Below, in pieces: positions 1 to 6,681 of a stretch of DNA of 25,380 nt. Position numbers and translations under genes: made by a program. Under the pieces are notes generated by a model. The model did no database searches and was not told the DNA's origin. It saw only the letters and a list, made by a program, of their open reading frames with translations. The stretch covers positions 1-25,380 of the forward strand of contig JAWLEN010000029.1 in assembly GCA_041686095.1 (NCBI GenBank). The letters are read 5' to 3'. Source of the DNA: WJMT01 sp041686095. Lineage in GTDB: Bacteria > Acidobacteriota > Aminicenantia > Aminicenantales > Aminicenantaceae. Each line of letters begins with the position of its first letter. Positions within the stretch are counted from its first letter, which is position 1.

Positions 1-190
1 GCTTTATAAGATGAGTGTAATAAAGAACATAAACATAGCGAAAATCAGAAAGTTTATAGAGTCCCTTTGCATATTGAGGTTTAATAATAATCCGAAAATC
101 CCCCCCGTCATTTTCTACGGGTTGATATGGAGCATAATCGACATAGGGAGTATGAATGATACCAATTTTCTTAATTTCCAATTTTTCCAT
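1..190 (-). CDS. TrmO/TsaA-family tRNA (t6A37) N6-methyltransferase, N-terminal part, cut by left edge
   Basis: Reading the complement from the ATG at 188-190 gives about 63 residues that run off the left edge. The start, MEKLEIKKIGIIHTPY, and the later stretch with YQPVENDGGDFRI, PQYAKGLYKL and YVYVLYYTH match the N-terminal half of the TrmO (TsaA/YaeB) fold. That family uses SAM to methylate the N6 of threonylcarbamoyladenosine at position 37 of certain tRNAs. The SAM-site residues that normally follow lie outside the window. No good Shine-Dalgarno sits at the usual distance; a GGAAGA is about 15 bases upstream. The frame stays open upstream to a TAA at 236-238, and those extra codons resemble a different family (see the next entry). 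The family call is from memory of the TrmO pattern and is fairly strong; whether the gene is intact cannot be seen. Confidence 0.72.
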   Translation of the reverse strand, partial: MEKLEIKKIGIIHTPYVDYAPYQPVENDGGDFRIIIKPQYAKGLYKLSDFRYVYVLYYTHLIK

Positions 191-280
191 ATTGGTTAAT
201 AAAATTCTTCCATTAGCCCCTGTATCAAAAAGGATTTATAATAACATTTTTATTAAAATAGTAACATTTATTGATTTCAT
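191..280 (-). pseudogene. Possible remnant of a metallo-beta-lactamase-fold gene, in frame with TrmO
   Basis: On the complement, an ATG at 278-280 opens MKSINVTILIKMLL and then a TAA at 236-238. The same frame continues with ILFDTGANGRILLTN and runs directly into the TrmO start codon. Starts like MK-x-INVTIL and the block ILFDTG-x-x-G-x-LLxNMEKL are typical of the N-terminus of MBL-fold hydrolases of the dihydropterin/RFA-P synthase-like group. In those proteins roughly 25 residues separate the two blocks. Here that spacer is missing and a stop is present, so the stretch looks like a deleted gene start fused upstream of TrmO. The resemblance continues into MEKLEI, the first residues of the TrmO call. 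This is an inference from short motifs only. Confidence 0.4.
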
Positions 281-369
281 AAACAAATAATATTTTTTTT
301 AATTTTTATAGAGATCTGACCCAGGCCAGGATTAATTAGATTATTGGTAAGAATTTAAAATTTCTTTAT

Positions 370-657
370 TTATTTTTCGGGAATTTTATCCACTTCTATA
401 AATTTCACCAGAAGATCTTCTTCATTGAGCATAATGTATTTCTCTCCTTCAAAATTCACTTCAGTACCGCTGAATTCTTTAAAAATCACATGGTCACCCA
501 CAGCGATTTCTTCAGGAGCATCCTTAGCCACAGCAATAATTTTTCCTTCATTAGCTTTTTTTTTGGATGTATCCGGAAGGTAGATACCGTGGGAGGTTTC
601 TTCTTTGGCTTTTATAGGTTTTACTAAAATCCGTCCCTTGATTGGTTCTAATTTCAT
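370..657 (-). CDS. groES: Co-chaperonin GroES (Hsp10)
   Basis: This 95-residue protein is the normal length for GroES, the heptameric lid of the GroEL folding chamber in the cytosol. It begins MKLEPIKGRILVKP. It has the mobile-loop region around EETSHGIYLPDTSKKK, then EGKIIAV, VGDHVIFKEFSGTEV and an end like YIMLNEEDLLVKF. The start is supported by AGGAGG at 665-670, seven bases upstream. That site lies in the 15-base gap after the stop of the thioredoxin-glutaredoxin gene, so the two are probably co-transcribed. No groEL follows within the 179 bases to the next gene; the usual groESL pair is broken here, and GroEL must be elsewhere or beyond the edge. Confidence 0.95.
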   Translation of the reverse strand: MKLEPIKGRILVKPIKAKEETSHGIYLPDTSKKKANEGKIIAVAKDAPEEIAVGDHVIFKEFSGTEVNFEGEKYIMLNEEDLLVKFIEVDKIPEK

Positions 658-672
658 CTCATAACCTCCTGA

Positions 673-1248
673 TTAAAGTGAAAGAAGTCGGTCAATCTTT
701 GCCTTATCAAATCCTACCACTAAGTGGCCGTTGATATCAATTTGAGGGACAGCCATTTGACCGGAGCGTCGAGCTAGTCTTTCAGCGGCATATTGATCTC
801 GAGATATATCCACTTCTCTAAAGGGAACACCCTGGCGTTTTAAATAATTCTTTGCCGTCCCGCAAGCAGGACAGCCCGGACCTACATACACGACCACTCT
901 AAGAGAACCTGTTTTTTTACCCTTTTTTTGACGTGATGAATGGATTCCTGAAATAGCGTAAGAGTAGTATTTGGCACTTTCGACTCCTTCTATCTTTTTA
1001 GTCACTTTACCGTTCTGAATGGCTAGAACTGTGGGGACATTATTGACTCCAAATTGTTTATGTATCCCCGATACTTTTTGCACGTCAATAATATAGACGG
1101 GCACTTGTTTGTTTTCTTTGCTAAACTCCTTGATTTCAGAGAGAGAACGTTTTGCGGCTGCGGAAAAATCACCGTAAAAAAACAGCATGAAAAATTTTTT
1201 CTTTTTTACTTTTTCAAAATCTTTTTTTTCTTTAAGCCATTCAATCAT
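673..1248 (-). CDS. Cys-less thioredoxin domain fused to a CPAC glutaredoxin domain
   Basis: The 191-residue protein has two thioredoxin folds. Residues about 1-105 have the thioredoxin layout (FFMLFFYGDFS, then IIDVQK, then VNNVPTVLAIQNG with a cis-proline near 72). Where WCGPC should be there is DFSAAAKRS, so no redox cysteine. Residues about 115-191 are a glutaredoxin/NrdH-like domain with a CPAC pair (C126, C129), AVPQI (cis-Pro 168) and an INGHLVVGFD end. The second half probably does dithiol-disulfide exchange; the first may only bind a partner. The start sits seven bases from an assembly gap, so its Shine-Dalgarno cannot be seen and a slightly longer N-terminus is possible. It lies just upstream of groES on the same strand. 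Confidence 0.82.
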   Translation of the reverse strand: MIEWLKEKKDFEKVKKKKFFMLFFYGDFSAAAKRSLSEIKEFSKENKQVPVYIIDVQKVSGIHKQFGVNNVPTVLAIQNGKVTKKIEGVESAKYYSYAISGIHSSRQKKGKKTGSLRVVVYVGPGCPACGTAKNYLKRQGVPFREVDISRDQYAAERLARRSGQMAVPQIDINGHLVVGFDKAKIDRLLSL

Positions 1249-1254
1249 TTTAAT

Positions 1255-1354
1255 NNNNNNNNNNNNNNNNNNNNNNNNNNNNNNNNNNNNNNNNNNNNNN
1301 NNNNNNNNNNNNNNNNNNNNNNNNNNNNNNNNNNNNNNNNNNNNNNNNNNNNNN
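1255..1354. other. Assembly gap, 100 N
   Basis: Exactly 100 undetermined bases, the usual placeholder for a scaffold gap of unknown length. It cuts off the 3' end of the radical SAM gene and hides the leader of the thioredoxin-glutaredoxin gene. The adjacency of the two flanking genes rests on scaffolding, and any continuous reading frame across it is artificial. Confidence 0.97.
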
Positions 1355-2306
1355 CCGGGAGCTTTCTCATATAATATTGATTGTCTTTATATTTGACCTC
1401 TATGAGTTTATTTTCTCTGATCAATTTTTCAACCACATTCCAATCTTTCTTAGCTTTGGTTAAAAAATTATTGACTCCTTCTTTCCTCATAGGATGGACT
1501 GAAGTAATGCTCAGCAAATCTTTCTCCACATCTCCTGTATAAGCAAAGGCATTGCCTTCATAGCCAATAAGATATTCAGCTTTGATATTTTTCTTTCTGA
1601 AAATCTGATAGGCAGAATTGATGGAAAATTCAGAGGCTGGTTTGACCCAATTTTCTGCAGGGGGTCTCGTAGGGATGGAAATGTAGCTGATTTTTGTATT
1701 CAATCCAGCTATGAAGTCAGCATCCTGTTCGAGTTTTTCGGTTTGATCGTTGACACCTTGGATAAGCATTGTTTCAGTGGTGAGATCTCCTTTATAAAGA
1801 GAAGAAAATTCCAATATCCCCTCTAAGATTTTGTCAAATTTGAGTTCTCCATGAGCTCGATTCACTTTTTTCCATGTCTCTTTGTCCACGGCGTCAATCT
1901 TTAAAGAAACCCAGTCAGCCTTTTTTAAATCTTTTTGAACATCGGGATTCCAAATAAGAGAGGCATTGGTGATCACGGCAATTTTAAAACCCAATGTTTG
2001 AAGAAGTTCTATTTCTCTTCCTAAATGAATATCCAGTGTGGGCTCACCATCAGGAACAAAAGTGAGATAGTCTATAGACTCTTTATTTTCTTCAGCCTTT
2101 TGGATTTTTATCTTTACAGCTTCCAGGAGAGCCTCCGGTTTATAAAAAGACTTCCTTTCAACCCGCAGCTTTAGAGTTCTGCCAAGCTGGCAGTAAATAC
2201 AAGAATAAGTGCATATTTTTGGGGGAATGTTATTGATGCCGATACTTTTCCCCAGACGTCTTGAAGGGACAGGCCCAAATGCCATCATTTGGTTTTTTTC
2301 TGTCAT
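1355..2306 (-). CDS. Radical SAM protein, COG0731 (Tyw1-like) family, 3' end in gap
   Basis: About 317 residues are visible. The radical SAM cluster motif CTYSCIYC (C32, C36, C39) binds the [4Fe-4S] that cleaves SAM. It is preceded by FGPVPSRRLGKSIGI, the signature opening of the COG0731 group related to wyosine synthase Tyw1. Later come VPDGEPTLD (the GGEP-like SAM contact), ITNAS, SLKIDA and PTRPPAENW. A short tail after about residue 245 looks like a winged-helix end and is nearly complete. The start is ATG at 2304-2306: the frame also opens at a TTG at 2319-2321, but those first codons spell the Shine-Dalgarno GAGGAGA itself. The substrate is unknown. It follows tenA by under 20 bases and so belongs to the thiD-tenA run. 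Confidence 0.87.
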
Positions 2307-2324
2307 GTCTTCTCTCCTCAATTA

Positions 2325-2987
2325 TTATGAATTCAGCCATTCTTTTCTGTGATAAACCGCATCCCAGAATAGATACTCATATCGGCTCGCATTGACAAAC
2401 ACTTCTTTTAGTTTAGGGTAGGGAGAATCTTTCCCTGCTTCATTGACCAAATCTTTAATCTTTTCCACCAGACGGAGATAGGATTCGGTGAGATAAGCAT
2501 TGGCCCAATCTTTGTATAAGTGATTTTTATTACTGCTTAATTTATCTTTGTGAACCTCTGCGATTTCAGCATAGGACCAGAAGCAAGGGAGTACAGCGGT
2601 GATAGCTTCAGGATAAGAGTTCAGTGAACTTGTGGAGACAAGAAAACTGCTGTATGACAAACTCACAGACATGGGTTTGACCTCAGCTGCATCCCGGACC
2701 GTATGCCCGATTTGTTTCAAAAATTCTTTATATCCATCAAATTCACTTTGAGCCTCCAATTGAAGTATGTCAGCGACTTCTCTCATAGCTTTGACTGTAG
2801 GAGCTTTGGACACGATAATCCCAAAGTTTTTGATAGCTGTGATAAGATAATGATAATCTTGGAGAATATAAAATTTGAATTTTTCCAGAGACAGATCTCC
2901 TCTGTACAGCTCCACCACAAATGGATGCTGGATGATCTTTTTCCAAATGGAATCCGCATCTTTTCTCAGTCTTTCAACAGTTTTCAT
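2325..2987 (-). CDS. tenA: TenA-family aminopyrimidine aminohydrolase (thiaminase II type)
   Basis: This 220-residue protein matches the all-helical TenA fold. It keeps the catalytic layout of the Cys-containing (TenA_C) class: LQDYHYL with D44, AVLPCFWSY with C135, and SRYEYLFWDAVYHRKEW with the acidic residue E204 near the end. D44 and C135 fall at the same numbers as in the Bacillus enzyme. The family hydrolyses 4-amino-5-aminomethyl-2-methylpyrimidine to the hydroxymethyl form, salvaging the pyrimidine half of thiamine. Its ATG overlaps the TGA of the upstream thiD fusion by four bases, so translation is coupled. HMP made here is the natural substrate of that ThiD domain, which supports the assignment. 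Confidence 0.92.
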   Translation of the reverse strand: MKTVERLRKDADSIWKKIIQHPFVVELYRGDLSLEKFKFYILQDYHYLITAIKNFGIIVSKAPTVKAMREVADILQLEAQSEFDGYKEFLKQIGHTVRDAAEVKPMSVSLSYSSFLVSTSSLNSYPEAITAVLPCFWSYAEIAEVHKDKLSSNKNHLYKDWANAYLTESYLRLVEKIKDLVNEAGKDSPYPKLKEVFVNASRYEYLFWDAVYHRKEWLNS

Positions 2988-4453
2988 GGTTTTCGACCCT
3001 GAACAACCACAAAATCACCCATTTTATATCCTTTTTGGGGTTTTTCTATTTCATCATCGGTGTATTTTGGATGTTTGGTGAGCGTTTGGACGTATTTTAA
3101 ATCGACGAAACCAGCTTCCTTGAGCAGCGTCGTGATCTCATCAGTGGAATGCCAGTGGGCTCCTCTGATAAATTTAACCGGATAGGGATGTTTGGGTGAA
3201 ATCAAGGTGTCATGTTTGCCTCTGAGGTATGCCAAATCGTACATCATGGCATAGGAACCTTCTCTGGGCAAAAAAGAAACCACCACATGTCCGCCGGGTT
3301 TGAGGATTCGGTAGGCTTCGCGGACGGCTTTTTGATCATTCTTGACGTAGCTCAAAACAGTGCTCATCAGGACTGTGTCAAATTTTTCGTTAGGGAAAGG
3401 AATATCTTCAGCTGTTCCTACCTTCACTTCAATCCCCCTTTTTTTTGCCAGTTCAGCCATTCCTTTGGCGGGTTCCACACCGTATTTAATTCCCAGCTTG
3501 GAAGCAAACAGACCGCTTCCCACTCCGATACTCACTGCGTTTTCCGGATTTTTCAGAAAATGTTTTTCCGCCAGCAGTTCTGACTCAAATATAAACCTGT
3601 TTTTGTCAAACCAGGCATCAAAGTCTTCGGCCTCCACTTCAAACGCAGAGGGCGAAAGGGGTTCGATGTTGTGATAGAGAGGACCGTTTCCTTTTCCAAT
3701 ATCATCAGGAGCATTTTGAATGGCCCTGGTGATAAAATCTTTGGCCGCTTCAATGGAATCATGAACGCTCATTCCCTTGGACAAACAGGCTGTTATGGCC
3801 GCAGAAAAAGTGCAGCCAGTTCCATGGGTGTTTTTTGTTTTTATTCTTTCTGCCTTGAAGTATTCAAATGTCTTTCCGTCGAATAAAATATCAACAGCTT
3901 CCTCTTTATTATGAAGATGGCCTCCTTTAAGAAGCACGAATTCAGGCCCTTTTTTATGGATCTCCTCAGCCGCTTTCCGGGCGTCCTTCATGCTTTTGAT
4001 TTGAAAGCCGCTGATGAGTTCTGCCTCATATACATTGGGAGTGAGAATAAAAGTCAAAGGGAGAAGATTCTTCACTAAGGAAAGCTCTGCGTTTTTCTGC
4101 AGAAGGCGGTCTCCGCTTTTAGCGACCATGACAGGGTCCACCACTAGCTGTTTTATACCGTGTTTTTTGATACGATTCGCTATGACTTCTATTATTTCTT
4201 TGCTGGAAACCATTCCTGTCTTTACACTGTCTACTCCCATATCTTCCATCACCGCGTCAATCTGTTTGCCGATGATTTCAGAAGGGATATCATGAACAGC
4301 GCGGACTCCAAGAGTATTCTGTGCGGTTATAGAGGTTAAGACCGACATACCGAAAACTTTAAAAGAATGAAAAGTTTTCAAATCAGCTTGGATTCCGGCT
4401 CCTCCTCCTGAGTCCGAACCCGCGATGGTAAGAGCTTTTCCTTCATAGTTCAT
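2984..4453 (-). CDS. thiD: ThiD (HMP/HMP-P kinase) fused to a class I SAM methyltransferase
   Basis: 489 residues, against about 265 for a stand-alone ThiD. Residues 1-265 are a ribokinase-fold ThiD: TIAGSDSGGGAGIQADLK at 9-26, VVDPVMVAKSG near 104-114, LLKGGH, and the anion-hole/catalytic GTGC at 211-214. The kinase phosphorylates hydroxymethylpyrimidine and its monophosphate in thiamine synthesis. Residues about 278-489 form a Methyltransf_11-type domain: WFDKNRFIFESE, motif I IGVGSG at 309-314, GVEPAKGMAELAKKRGI, GTAEDIPFPNEKFD and RILKPGGHVVV. Its substrate cannot be read. No stop or frame break lies at the join. The gene heads the leftward run and overlaps tenA by four bases. No TPP riboswitch is visible upstream; the 5' leader looks too short for one. 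Confidence 0.9.
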   Translation of the reverse strand: MNYEGKALTIAGSDSGGGAGIQADLKTFHSFKVFGMSVLTSITAQNTLGVRAVHDIPSEIIGKQIDAVMEDMGVDSVKTGMVSSKEIIEVIANRIKKHGIKQLVVDPVMVAKSGDRLLQKNAELSLVKNLLPLTFILTPNVYEAELISGFQIKSMKDARKAAEEIHKKGPEFVLLKGGHLHNKEEAVDILFDGKTFEYFKAERIKTKNTHGTGCTFSAAITACLSKGMSVHDSIEAAKDFITRAIQNAPDDIGKGNGPLYHNIEPLSPSAFEVEAEDFDAWFDKNRFIFESELLAEKHFLKNPENAVSIGVGSGLFASKLGIKYGVEPAKGMAELAKKRGIEVKVGTAEDIPFPNEKFDTVLMSTVLSYVKNDQKAVREAYRILKPGGHVVVSFLPREGSYAMMYDLAYLRGKHDTLISPKHPYPVKFIRGAHWHSTDEITTLLKEAGFVDLKYVQTLTKHPKYTDDEIEKPQKGYKMGDFVVVQGRKP

Positions 4454-4508
4454 TTTAAGTACCTTTAAATTTTATTTAATCCGGTAATAGTTCCATAAAG
4501 TAATTGTT

Positions 4509-4537
4509 ATTATAGTTGAATCCAAATAAGTTTTAAA
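4509..4537 (-). promoter_or_regulatory. Candidate promoter for the thiD fusion run
   Basis: On the complement, TTTAAA at 4532-4537 and a perfect TATAAT at 4509-4514 are separated by 17 bases. Transcription would begin near 4503, giving a leader of about 50 bases before the thiD ATG. The -35 element matches the consensus at four of six positions. Confidence 0.5.
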
Positions 4538-4598
4538 GAAATGATGTGAAGTAAACTCCATCACGGTTTTAGATTTGCTTCCCTTCAGGAGTTTGATT

Positions 4599-4627
4599 TT
4601 GACCTAATAGGCAATTAATATTATTAT
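4599..4627 (+). promoter_or_regulatory. Candidate promoter for the AhpD-like gene
   Basis: TTGACC at 4599-4604, a 17-base spacer, then TATTAT at 4622-4627. The predicted start near 4634 leaves a short leader containing the Shine-Dalgarno AAGGAGG at 4640-4646, right before the ATG at 4651. It is back to back with the thiD promoter in the divergent gap. Confidence 0.6.
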
Positions 4628-4650
4628 AGCGCCTTAGTTAAGGAGGACAA

Positions 4651-4959
4651 ATGGCAAAAATATATTTAGATGAATATGTTCCTGAAGTATGGAAGTTATA
4701 TCTTAAGCAAGCTGAAGAAGCTGTGAAAGATGGAGCCTTATCAAAAAAGATAAAAGAAATTATAGCGGCTGGAGTTGCGATTGCTTCCCACTGTGAACCC
4801 TGTGTCAAATTACATATCCGGAGGGCCATAAAAGCAGGGGCCAGTGCTGAGGAAATTTCAGAGATGGTCGGTGTTGTTGTTATGCTGTGCGGAGGCGTTG
4901 CAGAGATTTGGGCAAGGAGGATCATTGAAAGAGAGTTGAGAGCTTTGAGAGAAGATTAA
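4651..4959 (+). CDS. AhpD-like carboxymuconolactone decarboxylase-family protein with CxxC
   Basis: A 102-residue single-domain CMD protein. The helical core holds the redox motif SHCEPCVKLHIRRA, with C48, C51 and the following His55, then GASAEEISEMVGVVVMLCGG. In AhpD and its relatives this Cys-x-x-Cys...His set carries out disulfide exchange, often to keep peroxiredoxins reduced; true decarboxylases lack the cysteine pair. Small CMD proteins like this are usually oligomers. The start is fixed by AAGGAGG four bases upstream. It is the first gene of a rightward series rich in thiol-redox proteins, but 150 bases and a separate promoter lie before the next gene, so it is probably its own transcript. 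Confidence 0.88.
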   Translation: MAKIYLDEYVPEVWKLYLKQAEEAVKDGALSKKIKEIIAAGVAIASHCEPCVKLHIRRAIKAGASAEEISEMVGVVVMLCGGVAEIWARRIIERELRALRED

Positions 4960-5062
4960 AGGTCAATTCATTAGAAGAAATATATTTTTAAGGGATGATT
5001 GAGAAGCTTATTTTTTAGAATATTAATAGTAAAATTTAAATAGAAATTAAGCCCAGATGGGG

Positions 5063-5091
5063 TTGACTTGGTGTTTACCGGGGAGTAAAAT
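5063..5091 (+). promoter_or_regulatory. Candidate strong promoter placed just before the thioredoxin ATG
   Basis: TTGACT at 5063-5068, a 17-base spacer and TAAAAT at 5086-5091. Transcription would start around 5097-5099, only about 12 bases before the ATG at 5110. There is no Shine-Dalgarno between them. Confidence 0.6.
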
Positions 5092-5109
5092 AATCCGTCA
5101 CAAAAAAAC

Positions 5110-5649
5110 ATGAGTAAAGTCATAGAAGTTACTGATAATAATTTTGAAGAAGAGGTATTGGATTCTGACATCCCTGTAGAGGTGGACTTTTGGGCTCCTT
5201 GGTGTGCTCCCTGCAATGTAATTTCCCCCATATATGAAAATCTGGCAGAAGAATACAAAGATTTCAAATTCTGCAAGATGAATGTGGACGAAAATAAGCA
5301 GACGGCCATGAAATACAGAATTATGAGCATACCAATGCAGATTTTTTTCGTTAACGGAAAAAAAGTTGATGAAATTCTAGGTGCGGTTCCAGAGCAGACC
5401 ATTCGTTCTAAAATTGAAGAAGTTCTTGACAATTATCCTGTTGATGAATTAGGAAGATTCAAGAAAATTTTAACCTTATGGATCGAACATAACGAAAAAT
5501 ATGGCAGTAAATTTAGGAAATGGAATGAGAAACACAAGAGTATGGGAGATAAAGCCATTTATGACAGCCTATTACAGACAGCACAGGATATAGAAAAGTT
5601 GAATAGAAAGTTATCTCAATACCTTAATGAACTTTTAAAAAAGATATAA
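5110..5649 (+). CDS. Thioredoxin (WCAPC) with a C-terminal helical extension
   Basis: Residues 1-105 are a thioredoxin: VEVDFWAPWCAPCNVISP carries the active pair C32/C35, with Ala in place of the usual Gly, and IMSIPMQIFFVNGKK carries cis-Pro75. Residues 106-179 form an added helical domain with LTLWIEHNEKYGSKFRKW and a final amphipathic, lysine-rich helix. Its W-x-x-HN-x-x pattern recalls a small stand-alone helical domain seen in other anaerobes, but I cannot name it. A TAA at 5086-5088 in the same frame rules out an earlier start. No Shine-Dalgarno is present, and the predicted transcript is almost leaderless. The next gene, 105 bases on, encodes the TrxR-like flavoprotein, its probable reductant. 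Confidence 0.88.
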   Translation: MSKVIEVTDNNFEEEVLDSDIPVEVDFWAPWCAPCNVISPIYENLAEEYKDFKFCKMNVDENKQTAMKYRIMSIPMQIFFVNGKKVDEILGAVPEQTIRSKIEEVLDNYPVDELGRFKKILTLWIEHNEKYGSKFRKWNEKHKSMGDKAIYDSLLQTAQDIEKLNRKLSQYLNELLKKI

Positions 5650-5754
5650 ACCAGAGTCTGTTATTTTTTATTTATACCTCTTATTTTCTTTTATTTATGG
5701 AAATGTCTTTTATGATTTGGATTTTTAGAGATTGAAGGATGAAGGAGAAAAAAA

Positions 5755-6675
5755 ATGAAGCAAGGGGATATCATGGTGATTGGGGCAGGGCCGGCCGGTC
5801 TCGGTGTCTGTTTTTATGCCGATTATTATGGATTAAATACAGTGATTTTTGAAGAAAAAAATTTAGGAGGCGAGGCGGCTGAAATTCCTTTTATTGACAA
5901 TTATCCAGGCTGTAATGAAAGAATGACAGGAAAAGAATTGACCGATCAAATGAGTCAAAAGTGTGAAGAGAACAGAGGGGAGATACATCAGTTTGAAAAA
6001 GTGATGGAATTAGATCTCAAAGGGAATCAAAAGATTGTTAAAACAGAGAAAGGTGAATATTCAACCGAATATTTAATTATTGCTTCTGGGACACATCCTC
6101 TGGTCCTTGACATACCTGGAGTGAAACAATTTAAAGGAAGAGGAGTGAGTTATTGTGCTGTATGTGATGGGGCCTTTTTTAAGAACAAGCGTGTGGTTGT
6201 GGTGGGAGGAAATAGTCGAGCCGCAGAAGTGGCTGTTTTCCTTTCTGGTATAGCATCCGATACAAAACTAATTTGTCATAAAAATAAATTGTGTTCGGAG
6301 AACATCCTGATAAAGAGTCTTGATAACCATGATGTGGAAGTCATTGAGGGAATGGAACTCAAGGAGATCAAAGGAGAAGTTAATGTCAAGAGCATTGTAT
6401 TATCTGATGAAGAAACTCAAACCACCAAAGAAATAGAGACCGATGGGGTGTTTTTTCAAATGGAAGGGATTCCAAACAGCCAGATAGCCAAAGAAGCAGG
6501 CATAAAACTGGATGATGAGGGATTCATCATAGTGGACCAAAAGAACAGGACAAATATCCAAAATGTGTATGCTGCAGGAGATGTGACTGACTGCTCGGTT
6601 AAACTGGTGTCCACAGCTGTATCACATGCGGCGACTGCTGTTTTGGATATCATAGATCAGAATAATCAAACTTGA
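5755..6675 (+). CDS. Thioredoxin reductase-like flavoprotein with degraded NADPH motifs
   Basis: 306 residues, the length of bacterial low-Mr thioredoxin reductase. FAD motifs are intact: GAGPAG at 10-15 and YAAGDVTD at 272-279. The redox pair is CAVCD (C134, C137). The second dinucleotide domain is changed: GGGNTA of the E. coli enzyme is GGNSRA here (151-156), and HRRxxxR, which holds the NADPH 2'-phosphate, aligns with CHKNKLC (174-180). Loss of these motifs is known in ferredoxin-dependent (FFTR) and other non-NADPH reductases. The electron donor may therefore be ferredoxin, the Hdr proteins or a different cofactor; this is inference. AAGGAG lies seven bases before the ATG. It is followed within seven bases by hdrA, so it is the first gene of the Hdr operon. 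Confidence 0.88.
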   Translation: MKQGDIMVIGAGPAGLGVCFYADYYGLNTVIFEEKNLGGEAAEIPFIDNYPGCNERMTGKELTDQMSQKCEENRGEIHQFEKVMELDLKGNQKIVKTEKGEYSTEYLIIASGTHPLVLDIPGVKQFKGRGVSYCAVCDGAFFKNKRVVVVGGNSRAAEVAVFLSGIASDTKLICHKNKLCSENILIKSLDNHDVEVIEGMELKEIKGEVNVKSIVLSDEETQTTKEIETDGVFFQMEGIPNSQIAKEAGIKLDDEGFIIVDQKNRTNIQNVYAAGDVTDCSVKLVSTAVSHAATAVLDIIDQNNQT

Positions 6676-6681
6676 TGAAAA

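Noticed and set aside
11..199. A 62-codon + strand frame at the left edge
   Set aside because: The opposite strand carries a recognisable TrmO N-terminus over the same bases; the + strand frame has no family signature or ribosome site.
2307..2321. TTG-initiated extension of the radical SAM protein
   Set aside because: The extension codons consist of the GAGGAGA ribosome site; ATG 2304-2306 is the better start.
4454..4650. A TPP riboswitch upstream of the ThiD fusion
   Set aside because: Neither the CUGAGA nor the GAACCUGAUC-type core of the THI element is present.
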